DNA of 64,000 nt from Lutibacter sp. A80 (GCF_022429645.1 NZ_CP092480.1:1391501-1455500), one strand, 5' to 3'; shown: positions 19,668 through 29,731, counted from the stretch's first letter. Translations and numbers: made by a program. Notes: a model not told the origin generated them from the letters alone.

Positions 19668-22292
19668 TTACTCTACAACTTCTAATGATGTTTTAATCAT
19701 TTCTTTTGATGATGCTCCAATTCCTATTTCAAAAATTCCAGGTTCTACAACTTTTTCTTGCTTTGTAACATCATAAAATGAAAGGTCTTCTGTATTAACT
19801 GTAAATTCAACTTGAGTTGATTCTCCTGGGTTAAGAGAAATACGTTTAATACCACGAAGGCTTTTTAGCGGACGAACCACAGAACTTTCTTTATCTGTTA
19901 TATATAATTGTACTACCTCATCTCCTTTTAAACTACCTGTATTACTTATTGTTGCACTAACTTCAACAAACTCAGAAGTATTAATTTTAGGTTTAGATAC
20001 TCTAATATTTTTATAATTAAATGACGTATAGCTTAATCCGTAACCAAATGGATACAATACGTCTCCTTCAAAATATCTATAGGTTCTACCTTTCATACTA
20101 TAATTTACAAAAGGCGATAAATCTTTTACAGTTTTATAAAAAGTAACTGGAAGTCTACCTGATGGATTGTAATCCCCAAATAAAACATCAGCAATAGCTT
20201 TACCTCCAAGCTCTCCTGGATACCAAGCTTCTATTATGGCTGAAAGATTATTATTTTCCCAATTAACAGCCAATGCACTACCATTAAGTAATACTAAAAC
20301 AACTGGAGTACCTGTTGCGTGTAATGCTTTTAATAGTTCTTTTTGTACTTTCGGTAATTCTATATCTGTTTTATCTCCTCCATCAAAACCTTTAGAATTT
20401 ACAGGCATTTGTTCCCCCTCTACTCCTGGTGAAATTCCACCAACAAAAACAACAACATCAGATTTGTTTGCCAATGCTATAGCTTTTTCATAAGACGTTT
20501 TATCAGGCGAGCTCCATAGCAATTTTAACTTTGCTGGATACCCTTCATGAAAATATTGTATTGAAACTTTATATTTTTTTCCTTGCTCTAAAAATATTTT
20601 ATTTTTTACAATTCTTCTTTTTAAATCTTTTGTATTATCAAGTATTAATTCTCCATCAATTAATAATTTATAACCTTTATAGCTTTGCATACCCAAAGTG
20701 TAATCTCCTGAAGTATTTACTTTAATATCTCCTGTATATACTACTGCAAATTTTTCTTCATTTAACCCTTCAACCGGACTAGAATTCCAATTAGAATTAA
20801 TGCCTTCTTCTACTCTTGTAATTATAGGAGATCCAGACAGTTGATGATTGTTATAATACTTAGCTTGTAATCCTTTCTTGTTTTTGAAGCTCAAAAACTC
20901 TGCTGGAATTAAAGACATTACAGCTTCTTCGGAAATTAATTCGGAACCAGCTTCGTAGTAAATTTTTGTTTTTTCAGAAACTTTATTTTTTATGCCCTCT
21001 AAAGGAGTAAAATACTGTGATGGAAATCCGTTATAATTTCCTAAAAGCACTTCTAAATTATTAGCATTAGGACCAATAACTGCAATAGATTTTATATCTT
21101 TTTTTAATGGTAAAACATTTTGTTCATTCTTTAATAAAACAATTGATTTTTGAGCTGTTTCCAAGGCTAAAGCCCTATGCTTTTTAGAACTTACCACACT
21201 CATTGGTATACTTGCATAAGGAACCATTTCTTCAGGGTCGAACATCCCTAATTTAAAACGTGCTTTTAAAATTCTTTTCAAAGAAACATCGATTTCATCT
21301 TCAGTAATATCGCCAATTGCAACAGCATTTATTAAGTACTTATAACGAGATCCGCAGTTTAAATCGCAACCGGCTTTAACAGCCACAGCTGCTGCTGTTT
21401 CTTTAGAATCTACATAATTATGATAATCGTGTATATCTCTAATTGCATTACAATCTGAAACCACATATCCTTTAAAACCCCAATCTTTTCTTAATATTTT
21501 ATCTAATAACTGATGACTTGCACAGCAAGGTTTGCCCATATATCTATTATAAGCAGCCATTATAGAGTAGGCTTTACCTTCAACAATAGTAGCCTCAAAA
21601 GCTGGTAAATAAGTATCATATAAATCGCGCTCAGTTGTTGTAGCATCAAAAAAATGTCTTTCTGGCTCTGGACCACTATGTACAGCAAAATGCTTAGGAG
21701 TTGCAACTAATTTCAAGTATTTAGGATCATCACCTTGCATTCCTTTTACAAAATTAACACCCATTCGAGATGTTAAATATGGGTCTTCTCCATAAGTTTC
21801 TTGACCACGTCCCCAACGCGGGTCTCGAAATATATTTACATTTGGAGTCCAATACGTTAAGCCCTCATATCTTTTAAATGAATTATTTCGTAAAGCCTCG
21901 TGATGTTTTGCACGTGCTTCATCTGAAATTACAAGTGCAGATTTATAAATTAAATCTGTATCCCAAGTTGCTGCTAAACCTATAGCTTGTGGAAAAACAG
22001 TTGCTTTACCTGCCCGAGCTACACCATGTAAACACTCGTTCCAATATTCATAGGCTGGAATATTAAGCCTTGGAATTGCAGGTGCATCATTCATCATCTG
22101 TCCTACTTTTTCTTCTAAAGTCATTCTTTCTACAAGATCGTTTACTCTTTCATCAAAAGTTAATGAGGTGTCTAAATAAGGTAATACTTCTTGAGAATGA
22201 GCCTTAAAAGAGATCAATAGTAAAAAAACCATTACAAATATTGTAGGTGTTTTTATTCTAAAACTTTTAATTTTATTTATATTTTGATTCAT
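19668..22292 (-). CDS. GH3 family beta-xylosidase-like enzyme with PA14 insert (874 aa)
   Basis: The GH3 barrel contains YWTPNVNIFRDPRWGRGQETYGED, TPKHFAVHSGPE and the nucleophile D280 in VVSDCNAI followed by AGCDLNCG. This pattern is characteristic of bacterial and plant beta-xylosidase or arabinosidase-type GH3 enzymes. A PA14 domain is inserted at about 470-600, then the second GH3 domain and an FN3-like tail. A signal peptide ends KAHSQ (30-34). It lies 5 nt after the GH30 gene. A beta-xylosidase role would agree with the xylose operon at 42363-47678; this is inference. Confidence 0.9.
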   Translation of the reverse strand: MNQNINKIKSFRIKTPTIFVMVFLLLISFKAHSQEVLPYLDTSLTFDERVNDLVERMTLEEKVGQMMNDAPAIPRLNIPAYEYWNECLHGVARAGKATVFPQAIGLAATWDTDLIYKSALVISDEARAKHHEALRNNSFKRYEGLTYWTPNVNIFRDPRWGRGQETYGEDPYLTSRMGVNFVKGMQGDDPKYLKLVATPKHFAVHSGPEPERHFFDATTTERDLYDTYLPAFEATIVEGKAYSIMAAYNRYMGKPCCASHQLLDKILRKDWGFKGYVVSDCNAIRDIHDYHNYVDSKETAAAVAVKAGCDLNCGSRYKYLINAVAIGDITEDEIDVSLKRILKARFKLGMFDPEEMVPYASIPMSVVSSKKHRALALETAQKSIVLLKNEQNVLPLKKDIKSIAVIGPNANNLEVLLGNYNGFPSQYFTPLEGIKNKVSEKTKIYYEAGSELISEEAVMSLIPAEFLSFKNKKGLQAKYYNNHQLSGSPIITRVEEGINSNWNSSPVEGLNEEKFAVVYTGDIKVNTSGDYTLGMQSYKGYKLLIDGELILDNTKDLKRRIVKNKIFLEQGKKYKVSIQYFHEGYPAKLKLLWSSPDKTSYEKAIALANKSDVVVFVGGISPGVEGEQMPVNSKGFDGGDKTDIELPKVQKELLKALHATGTPVVLVLLNGSALAVNWENNNLSAIIEAWYPGELGGKAIADVLFGDYNPSGRLPVTFYKTVKDLSPFVNYSMKGRTYRYFEGDVLYPFGYGLSYTSFNYKNIRVSKPKINTSEFVEVSATISNTGSLKGDEVVQLYITDKESSVVRPLKSLRGIKRISLNPGESTQVEFTVNTEDLSFYDVTKQEKVVEPGIFEIGIGASSKEMIKTSLEVVE

Positions 22293-22297
22293 AATTT

Positions 22298-23692
22298 TTA
22301 CTTATAATTTACTTCTACTACAGCTATTGTTTGAGCAGGAATATCTACTATTTTAGCTTGACTATCTTTTAACCATACATCAAACGTTTTTGATTTATCG
22401 GAATCATTTTTAATAAATAGATATACATTTTTATCATCTGCTACTGTAATTGTATCTCCGTACCAAGAAGCCGAAGCAACTCTTTTCATTCCTGGGCGCA
22501 TAAACTGTCCAAACAACGCCATAACTGCATAATCTGGATTGTAGGTTACTTTTTTATTTTTACGATCTATTTTTATTAAACTATTTTGTCTCCAACCCCA
22601 ACCACTAGAAGATGTTTCATTTAAAATCATATTCCAATAACAAAAATTCGGAGCTCCATGGTTTATGTAAGAAGCTATTTCATTAAACCTAGAAAATGCT
22701 TCTTTAATACTATTTTTTCCACCATAACAAATTCCTTCAGTATGTAATAATTTAATTTCTGGATAAACTGCACGCATATTTTCTATTTGCATAGAACTTG
22801 TATACTGTATACCAATACCATCAACTGCCTCTCTCCAAGTTTTATTGAGAACAAATTCTAAACCATCAAGCTGTTTTGCTGTTCTAAAAGTACCTGCCCA
22901 AATTTCTGAAGGTGTATTATCTTTTTTAAACTGAGGACGTAAATAATTAATAACAAATTCACCCATTTGTTTTGGAGGTATATTACAAGAAGGATAATTT
23001 GTATTAATATCTTGTTCGTTTTGCACCACTATTCTATCTATTTTTATGCCTTCATTTGCGTAAGCGGCTACGTATTTAGAAAAATATAATGCGTATGCTT
23101 TATAAATTTTAGGATCATTTTTTAAAACATTTTTAGTTGGAAATTCTTTACCTCTATCCATAAGCCCTGACTCTTTCATCCATCCTGGAGGGCTCCAAGG
23201 TGATGCAAATATTTCTATATCTGGATTGTATTTATAAGCCATCTGAATGTAAGGAATAACACTTGTTTTTTCTCTTTCTATAGAGAAGTTTTTCATTTTA
23301 TAGTCGTTCGCAACTTCACTATAACTATATGCATCTATTCCAAAATCACTTGACCCAACAGCTGTTCTACAAACAGAAAAATTTGAAGCACTTTTATCGA
23401 ATAAATTTTTCATTATATCATTTTGTTGCTCATCACTTAACGACATCAGAGCTTCTCCTCCTATTTCGTTAAAAGCACCACCAATACCTTCAATAGTTTG
23501 AAATGTAATATCTGGATAGATACGTACTGAAATTCCTGATTTTGTAGACTCTCCAACAATTTCTTCTATAGGATTTGGCTTAATCAACGCACCTTCAACA
23601 AGCTTAACATAATATACCTTTGCATTATTTTGAGCATTTACAGATTGAGTAATCGCAAAAAAAACAACAAGTATGAAAACTAATTTCTTCAT
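22298..23692 (-). CDS. GH30 family glycoside hydrolase, secreted (464 aa)
   Basis: Retaining GH30 enzyme with the barrel starting IEGIGGAFNEIGGEAL (from 67), FASPWSPPGWMK, acid/base E226 in VVQNEQD and probable nucleophile E319 in LLHTEG. A C-terminal beta domain follows. The signal peptide ends SVNAQ (17-21), so unlike its paralog at 10241-11671 it is probably soluble in the periplasm. It is 12 nt after the GH29 stop and 5 nt before the GH3 gene. This GH30-GH3 pair mirrors the GH3-GH30 pair further along the operon. The exact sugar specificity is unknown. Confidence 0.88.
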   Translation of the reverse strand: MKKLVFILVVFFAITQSVNAQNNAKVYYVKLVEGALIKPNPIEEIVGESTKSGISVRIYPDITFQTIEGIGGAFNEIGGEALMSLSDEQQNDIMKNLFDKSASNFSVCRTAVGSSDFGIDAYSYSEVANDYKMKNFSIEREKTSVIPYIQMAYKYNPDIEIFASPWSPPGWMKESGLMDRGKEFPTKNVLKNDPKIYKAYALYFSKYVAAYANEGIKIDRIVVQNEQDINTNYPSCNIPPKQMGEFVINYLRPQFKKDNTPSEIWAGTFRTAKQLDGLEFVLNKTWREAVDGIGIQYTSSMQIENMRAVYPEIKLLHTEGICYGGKNSIKEAFSRFNEIASYINHGAPNFCYWNMILNETSSSGWGWRQNSLIKIDRKNKKVTYNPDYAVMALFGQFMRPGMKRVASASWYGDTITVADDKNVYLFIKNDSDKSKTFDVWLKDSQAKIVDIPAQTIAVVEVNYK

Positions 23693-23704
23693 ATTTTCAT
23701 CTAT

Positions 23705-25363
23705 TTACTTTACAAATTTTGCTTTTAAAACTATTGGGTAACTTTTACCATTTATTACTGGAATGGTTATAGTTGTAAATTCTTTATTCTGACTAAATTT
23801 TGCTTTTTCATTGTTATCTAATCTTGTTATTTTTTTAAGTTTCCCCGGATTCATAGCATTATTTAAACCCAATGTTGGAATTTTAAAATCGCCTTTTTTA
23901 GGGTTCATTACAATGATATAAAAATCATCTCCTTTTGTTGTAAATCTAACCTCATCCGAAGCAAATTCAGCAGAAGCAGTAGTTCTTTGATTGTAATGTT
24001 CTCCTTTTTTTGTTTTTTCGGCAATATCATCTCCTGCATTTCTAATCTCTCCATTTTGTAAAACTTCATTTTCACTACGAATACTTTTACCATCTCCATA
24101 AACTTTCCATGGTCTCGTTTTATAAATGGCTTCTCCATTAATTGCTAACCAATCACCAACAATATCAATAATTACTTTTTGTTCATCAGGTATAGTTCCA
24201 TCTGGATGTAATTCAATATTTAAAAGTAAATTTCCATTTTTACTAACAGCTTCAATTAGCATTTCTAAAATGGTACGCGCATTATGTGTTAAGTGACGAT
24301 CTTTTTTATAAAACCAATCGGTAAATGTTATTTCTGATTGCCAAGGTTCGGCTCTAAGTGTGTTACTTCCTCCTGACTCTACTTCGTTAACTGTACCTTT
24401 TTCAGTTCTTTTTAAAAGCATTACTGCTTGTATTGATCCATTTTTATTGTAATTATTATTGTATAAGGTACGAGCTACTTCTTTACCATATTTTCCATAA
24501 GTAAAACTAAATCCGTCGTTGTACAATAAATCTGGATTGTATTTATTTACCAATTCAATATGACGTTCTTGCCAATTTTTCTTTATAGCTTCTAATACCT
24601 CTGGTGTTCTATTTTCTGGTACTGGACCGTAAAGATCGGCTGGATCTAGACCTTCCCACCAAAGACCTTTACCATCTTCTTTTGTTAAACGTCCATCGTA
24701 TGGCACACCTGCTTTTTCACCTTTAGTATCTGCTCCAAAAGCAGGTAACCACCAATTTAAAAAACGATCATCATGACTGGTTACTCCAAATTTTAAACCG
24801 GCATTACGTGTTGCTTTTTCAAACTCACCAATAATATCTTTTTTTGGGCCTACATTTACAGAGTTCCAAGCATGAAAAGACGAATCAAACAAATCAAAAT
24901 GGTCGTGATGATTTGCTAAAGCTACAATATATTTAGCGCCATTTTTTTTTGAAAATTCAACCAATGCTTCTGCATCAAATTTTTCAGCCTTCCATTCATT
25001 AATTACATCTTTAAAGCCAAATTCTGAAGGATGTCCATAAGTCTGTAAATGGTATGCATTTGCCATTTTTCCAAATTTTTGACGCCCCACATCTTTCATA
25101 TACATATGACGCGCATACCAGCCTCCACCTTGCTCAGGTACACTTTGTGGCCCCCAATGAAACCAAATACCAAACTTAGCATCTCTAAACCACTCTGGAC
25201 ATTCGTATTGATCAGCAAGTTCGTTCCAAGATAATTGATTTTCTTGTGCTATAATTGTGCCAGTATTTAACACAAAAAATAAGCCCATAAAAAACCAATT
25301 GGCAACAAGTATTTTTTGCTTGCACTTTTTAAAATTATTTTTGTTTGAATACTTAAAACACAT
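23705..25363 (-). CDS. GH29 family alpha-L-fucosidase (552 aa)
   Basis: Larger GH29 enzyme with FRDAKFGIWFHWGPQSVPE (59-77), ALANHHDHFDLFD (148-160) and YNPDLLYNDG (275-284, nucleophile D283), then LLLNIELHPDGT. The C-terminal beta domain runs from about 440. The N-terminus is unusually long (MCFKYSNKNNFKKCKQ...) before a hydrophobic core ending TIIAQ (36-40). The start at 25363 leaves 3 nt after the sulfatase stop, and the ATG at 25288 would give a rather short leader. It differs strongly from the other two GH29 genes, so it probably serves a different fucose linkage or sulfation context. Confidence 0.9.
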   Translation of the reverse strand: MCFKYSNKNNFKKCKQKILVANWFFMGLFFVLNTGTIIAQENQLSWNELADQYECPEWFRDAKFGIWFHWGPQSVPEQGGGWYARHMYMKDVGRQKFGKMANAYHLQTYGHPSEFGFKDVINEWKAEKFDAEALVEFSKKNGAKYIVALANHHDHFDLFDSSFHAWNSVNVGPKKDIIGEFEKATRNAGLKFGVTSHDDRFLNWWLPAFGADTKGEKAGVPYDGRLTKEDGKGLWWEGLDPADLYGPVPENRTPEVLEAIKKNWQERHIELVNKYNPDLLYNDGFSFTYGKYGKEVARTLYNNNYNKNGSIQAVMLLKRTEKGTVNEVESGGSNTLRAEPWQSEITFTDWFYKKDRHLTHNARTILEMLIEAVSKNGNLLLNIELHPDGTIPDEQKVIIDIVGDWLAINGEAIYKTRPWKVYGDGKSIRSENEVLQNGEIRNAGDDIAEKTKKGEHYNQRTTASAEFASDEVRFTTKGDDFYIIVMNPKKGDFKIPTLGLNNAMNPGKLKKITRLDNNEKAKFSQNKEFTTITIPVINGKSYPIVLKAKFVK

Positions 25364-25366
25364 TAA

Positions 25367-26902
25367 TTATTTTTTTTTAAAGTTGTAATCTTCAGGATTA
25401 TCAAAAATTCCAAATTCGTTTTTAGTTAAATCCGCAGAATCCCCATTTTCATCCATTAATTTTTGTAACTCATTTATTAAATCATTTTTTACAGATTCAA
25501 AAGTTTTATCTTCAATTAAATTATTTAGTTCCCACGGATCTTTAGATAAATTAAATAATTGATAGGTAAAAACATCGTGTTTTGCACTTATTATTAATTT
25601 AAAATCTCCTTTTCTAACAGCTCTATGTCCTCCTCCAGGATTGTGTTTTCTATTTTTATTTAAAAGATCACCTGGCCAAGAATTATAGGCATACATCATA
25701 CTATTTCTTACTTCTTTTTTATTCCTTTTAAGTACCGGTGTTAAATCTTCTGTTTCAACCGATTTTGGAATTTCAAATCCTGTTAAACCACATAAGGTTG
25801 GAAAAACATCATGTAAATATGCCAAAGCATCTGTTTTTTGATTTTTAGGAATATTTGGTCCAACAAAAATTAATGGTACACTCACACTATGTTCATACAC
25901 ACTTTGTTTACCTAATAAGCCATGTTGCCCCAAAGCCAGACCATTATCTCCAGCAAAAACAATAATGGTATTATCTGCTTTTCCTGAAGTTTCTAAAGCT
26001 TGCAATATTCTACCAATTTGAACATCCGTAGCTGTTATCATAGCATAATAGTCAGATATTTCTTTTTGAATTATTGTTTTGGTTCTTGGAAAAGCTGCTA
26101 ACATTTCGTCTCTAATACGATCATCAGCTATTTCAAAAGGATGCTCTGGCATAAAATTTTCTGGCAATACAATAGCTTCTTCAGGATACATATCCTTATC
26201 TTCCTTTGGCGCTGTACGCGGGTCATGTGGCGCTGTAAAAGCAACATACATTAAAAAAGGATCTTCTTTTTTATATCTATTTAAAAATCCAACTGCAGCA
26301 TCAGCAAAAACTTCACTACTAAACTTTTCAGTATCTTTATACGGTGCAGACCACCCTGTTTCTGGTGTATAATCTTTAACTTTTGTACCAAAATGTGTGG
26401 TCATTCCGCCTAAAAAAGCTGATTTAATTTGATTAAAACCACGTTCTAACCAAATTTCACCGTTATGTTGTTTTCCTGTAGCAAACGTTTCGTAACCATT
26501 TGCTTTAAAGTATTCTGGAAAAGTTAATTTATCACTTTTCCCTCTATCTTCTTTATTAAATGCAAATTGAGCATACACATTAGGCTCTATATTAAAATAA
26601 TGTCGACCTGTCATTAACATAGCTCTACTCGGTGAACATACTGCTGCCGAATTTGCACCTAAAATATATGCATTTGTAAAAGAAGTTCCATTTTCAACCA
26701 ATTGATCCATATTAGGCGTTTTAACATCATATTTATCCATTGCTCCTATGGTTCCACCTCTTTGATCATCGGTAAATAGAAAAAGTATATTTGGCTTTTT
26801 CACTACTTCTTTAACTTGTGCTTCTTCGGTTTTAGTATTTTTACAACCTACTACTGTTAAAGTTAAAAGTGCAATACTTAAAACTATTTTTTTTGCAACC
26901 AT
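25367..26902 (-). CDS. S1 family sulfatase lipoprotein with atypical GKQH motif (511 aa)
   Basis: Formylglycine sulfatase: CSPSR (Cys89), FLFTDDQRGG (41-50), FTAPHDPR and VFAGDNGLALGQHGL. The usual GKWH lysine-histidine motif reads GKQHNGE (143-149), keeping Lys and His but replacing Trp. The lipobox VVGC (Cys20) predicts a lipoprotein. The His-rich end of the catalytic domain (NPGGGHRAVRKGDFKLI) is intact. It lies 1 nt downstream of a GH29 gene and 3 nt upstream of another. The placement between two fucosidases suggests a role as fucose sulfatase; this is inference. Confidence 0.9.
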   Translation of the reverse strand: MVAKKIVLSIALLTLTVVGCKNTKTEEAQVKEVVKKPNILFLFTDDQRGGTIGAMDKYDVKTPNMDQLVENGTSFTNAYILGANSAAVCSPSRAMLMTGRHYFNIEPNVYAQFAFNKEDRGKSDKLTFPEYFKANGYETFATGKQHNGEIWLERGFNQIKSAFLGGMTTHFGTKVKDYTPETGWSAPYKDTEKFSSEVFADAAVGFLNRYKKEDPFLMYVAFTAPHDPRTAPKEDKDMYPEEAIVLPENFMPEHPFEIADDRIRDEMLAAFPRTKTIIQKEISDYYAMITATDVQIGRILQALETSGKADNTIIVFAGDNGLALGQHGLLGKQSVYEHSVSVPLIFVGPNIPKNQKTDALAYLHDVFPTLCGLTGFEIPKSVETEDLTPVLKRNKKEVRNSMMYAYNSWPGDLLNKNRKHNPGGGHRAVRKGDFKLIISAKHDVFTYQLFNLSKDPWELNNLIEDKTFESVKNDLINELQKLMDENGDSADLTKNEFGIFDNPEDYNFKKK

Positions 26903-26903
26903 C

Positions 26904-27956
26904 CTATTTTTGTTTTTCTTCTTTAGCTAACATTTTACCTACTTTTTTTAAAATCTTAACAGATTCTTTTGGTACATTTCCATCTCCATCCGGACCAATA
27001 TTTAATAAAAAGTTACCTCCTTTTCCATTGATATCTTTTAATTTATCATACACTTCTTGAGGACTTTTCCAATCTGTATCTTTTATTTTAAAACCCCAAG
27101 AATCGTTCATGGTATAACAAGCTTCCCAGTAGTAATCAACTTTATTCTCTAAATGAAACTGTTCTGGAGTTCCAAAATCTTTCTTAAAAAGTTTTCTTTT
27201 TGAAACACGATTATTTATAATAATACTTGGTTTAAGTTCTCTAATATATTGGTACAAATCATTTCCATCTTCTAAAGTCCACCAATCAACCCAATCACCA
27301 TCAAACCAAATAATGTTTGAATCGTAGTTTTCTATAAGTTCTTTTATTTGATTTTTTAAATACGTTACGTATTCTTCTTTTTTACCTTCATGCATTTTCA
27401 TCATTCCCCAACCTTTACCTTCTTCAACATATTGCGACCCTTGGTGCCAATCTGTTATGCTATAATAGGTTCCAAACACAATATTATGTTTTTTACAAGC
27501 GTCTGCTAATTCTTTTACAAAATCACGACCTTTCATTGGTGTATTTGCAATATCAAAATCGGTATATTTAGAATCCCATAAACAAAAACCTTCATGGTGT
27601 TTTGTAGTGATTACTAAATATTTCATCCCTGCTTTTTTGGCTAGTTTAACAATTTTATTAGCATTAAAATCTTTTGGATTCCAAGTATCGATTAATTTCA
27701 CATATTCTTCTGAAGGTATATTTTGATTTCCTTGTATCCATTCTGCATAACGACCTTCATCATTCCCTTTATAAATACCTCCTAATTGGCTATACAAACC
27801 AAAATGAATAAACATGCCGTATTTAGCATCATTAAACCATTGCATTCTTTGACTAAAATCTTCTTTAGATTCCTCCAAATAATTAATTTTTTCTTGAGCA
27901 AAACCAGCAGTAACAAATAGAAGAAGTAGTAAAAAAGTTATATTAATATTTTTCAT
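26904..27956 (-). CDS. GH29 family alpha-L-fucosidase, minimal form (350 aa)
   Basis: Catalytic-domain-only GH29. A signal peptide ends TAGFAQ (16-21). Barrel motifs are AKYGMFIHFGLYS (44-56), ITTKHHEGFCLWD (116-128), GTYYSITDWH and SNIIWFDGDW, with nucleophile D219, closing at GGNFLLNIGPDGDG. It ends soon after the barrel and lacks the C-terminal beta domain found in most GH29 enzymes, with no sign of frameshift, so the short form looks natural. It lies 18 nt after the first sulfatase of the operon and 1 nt before the next sulfatase. Confidence 0.92.
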   Translation of the reverse strand: MKNINITFLLLLLFVTAGFAQEKINYLEESKEDFSQRMQWFNDAKYGMFIHFGLYSQLGGIYKGNDEGRYAEWIQGNQNIPSEEYVKLIDTWNPKDFNANKIVKLAKKAGMKYLVITTKHHEGFCLWDSKYTDFDIANTPMKGRDFVKELADACKKHNIVFGTYYSITDWHQGSQYVEEGKGWGMMKMHEGKKEEYVTYLKNQIKELIENYDSNIIWFDGDWVDWWTLEDGNDLYQYIRELKPSIIINNRVSKRKLFKKDFGTPEQFHLENKVDYYWEACYTMNDSWGFKIKDTDWKSPQEVYDKLKDINGKGGNFLLNIGPDGDGNVPKESVKILKKVGKMLAKEEKQK

Positions 27957-27974
27957 ATGATTACTATTTTTTTA

Positions 27975-29573
27975 TTAGTGTTTTATATTTTTTGCTTTTA
28001 AATAATGGTCTAAATTCTTTTGATTTAGCTCATCGCTATCACCATATTGAGTTCTCATTTTTTCTAATTGTTTATGCATGTCTTGTTTTACGCTTGCATA
28101 CGATGGGTCATTATATACATTTTTCATTTCTGATGGATCTTTTTCTAAATCGTATAATTCCCATTGATCAATATCATAATAAAAATGAATTAATTTATAA
28201 CGGTCAGTTCTTACTCCATAATGACGTTTAACATGATGTTCTCCAGGGAACTCATAATAAGTATAATAAATAGCGTCTCTCCACTCGCTCACTTCTCCGT
28301 TTACTAATTTTCTAAATGATTCACCTTGCACACCTTCAGGAATTTCTACACCTGCATAATCTAAAAATGTTGGTGCAAAATCTAGGTTTTGTACCAAATC
28401 GTTAATAACTGTACCTGGCTTAATTTCTTTAGGGTATTTCACCAAAATTGGAGTTCTAAAAGATTCTTCGTACATAAAACGTTTATCAAACCAACCGTGT
28501 TCGCCTAAATAAAACCCTTGATCTGAAGTGTATACCACAATTGTATTTTCTTCTAATCCATTAGCTTTTAAATAATCTAAAACTTCACCAACGCCATCAT
28601 CAACAGACTGTATGGTTCTTAGATAATCGTGCATATATCTATTGTACTTCCATAAAGCTAATTCTTTTCCTTCTAAGTTACTTGCTTTAAAATCGGCAAT
28701 AATTGGATCATAATAAGCATCCCAAGCTGCTTTTTGATTTTCGTCCATTCTATCATAATTTCTCTGAAAAGCTTCTCTATACTTTGTTTTAATTTCGCCT
28801 TCTTTATCTAACATTTTTAGGTCATATACTAAATCCATATCTTTATATATACCCATTTCATGTGCTGCTGCCGCTGGTCTTCCTTCGTAATCATCAAAAA
28901 AATTGGTTGGTGGATCAAAAGTTTTATCATCCATTAACGTTAAATACTTTTCTTCTGGCATCCATGTTCTATGAGGTGCTTTTTGATGGTATAACATTAA
29001 AAAAGGTTTTTCTTTATCTCTCTTATTTTCTAACCAATCTAAAGCAATATCTGTTGTTACGCTTGTTACATAACCTTGATATGTTTTTTTTACGCCATTT
29101 TCGATAAATTCTGGAGCATAGTATTTACCTTGTCCAGGAAGCACATTAGAATAATCGAAACCTTGAGGTAAACCATCTAAATGTATTTTACCTATCATAG
29201 CTGTTTGGTAACCTGCCTTTTGCAATGATTTAGCAAAATTATCTTGATCCCAATTAAAAGGACTAATATTATCTACCTTACCGTTTACAAAACTGTGCTT
29301 TCCAGTAAGCATTACAGCTCTACTAGGTGCGCAAATAGAATTTGTAACAAAGCCTTTATTAAAAATAGCCCCTTCTGTTGCTATTCTATCTATATTAGGT
29401 GTGTTATTTAAGCCTTCACCATAAGCACTAATAGCCTGATATGCATGGTCGTCACTCATTATAAACACAATGTTTGGTCTAGTTGATTTATTTATCTTTT
29501 CATTTTTTTTACAACTATGCAAAAAGAAAACACTCATTAAAAAAGCCAATACAACTAATCTATTTTTAATCAT
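27975..29573 (-). CDS. S1 family sulfatase lipoprotein, GlcNAc-6-sulfatase-like (532 aa)
   Basis: First gene of the 18-gene run. Formylglycine signature CAPSR (Cys81), FIMSDDHAYQAISAYG (37-52), QKAPHRTW and VYTSDQGFYLGEHGWFDKR. The Lys-His motif reads GKIH (128-131) instead of GKWH. The C-terminal YYEFPGEHHVKRHYGVRTDR segment resembles N-acetylglucosamine-6-O-sulfatases of gut Bacteroides (subfamily S1_11, recalled rather than searched). The lipobox FLHSC (Cys21) predicts a lipoprotein. GlcNAc-6-sulfate removal would pair naturally with the GH20 enzymes. Family certain, substrate inferred. Confidence 0.9.
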   Translation of the reverse strand: MIKNRLVVLAFLMSVFFLHSCKKNEKINKSTRPNIVFIMSDDHAYQAISAYGEGLNNTPNIDRIATEGAIFNKGFVTNSICAPSRAVMLTGKHSFVNGKVDNISPFNWDQDNFAKSLQKAGYQTAMIGKIHLDGLPQGFDYSNVLPGQGKYYAPEFIENGVKKTYQGYVTSVTTDIALDWLENKRDKEKPFLMLYHQKAPHRTWMPEEKYLTLMDDKTFDPPTNFFDDYEGRPAAAAHEMGIYKDMDLVYDLKMLDKEGEIKTKYREAFQRNYDRMDENQKAAWDAYYDPIIADFKASNLEGKELALWKYNRYMHDYLRTIQSVDDGVGEVLDYLKANGLEENTIVVYTSDQGFYLGEHGWFDKRFMYEESFRTPILVKYPKEIKPGTVINDLVQNLDFAPTFLDYAGVEIPEGVQGESFRKLVNGEVSEWRDAIYYTYYEFPGEHHVKRHYGVRTDRYKLIHFYYDIDQWELYDLEKDPSEMKNVYNDPSYASVKQDMHKQLEKMRTQYGDSDELNQKNLDHYLKAKNIKH

Positions 29574-29654
29574 AACTCTATTTTTATATTTAGGAATCTC
29601 ATTTTATCTTAATTTCTAACGATTTACAGCTACTAAATCTAGTGTACCTTCTAA

Positions 29655-29684
29655 TTTACTTTATAGCGACTGTTATAAAGTAAA
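29655..29684. repeat. 11-bp perfect inverted repeat in operon leader
   Basis: TTTACTTTATA, spacer GCGACTGT, TATAAAGTAAA: arms match perfectly over 11 bp. It lies 82-111 nt before the sulfatase ATG, downstream of the candidate -7 box, so it would be transcribed as a leader hairpin or serve as a protein-binding site. The GC-richer spacer stands out in the AT-rich surroundings. Not followed by a U-run on the operon strand, so not a standard terminator. Confidence 0.6.
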
Positions 29685-29723
29685 GAATAAAAAAACATCA
29701 ACTAAAATTAATTCGACTAATAA

Positions 29724-29731
29724 CAAATTTA
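29724..29731 (-). promoter_or_regulatory. Candidate -7 box (TAAATTTG) for the 18-gene operon
   Basis: On the minus strand the sequence reads TAAATTTG, matching the Bacteroidetes -7 consensus TAnnTTTG. The expected TTTG at -33 is absent; the corresponding position reads GGTTTTTT inside an inverted repeat, as might be found at an activator-dependent promoter. A start about 7 nt downstream would give a leader near 145 nt. Confidence 0.4.
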
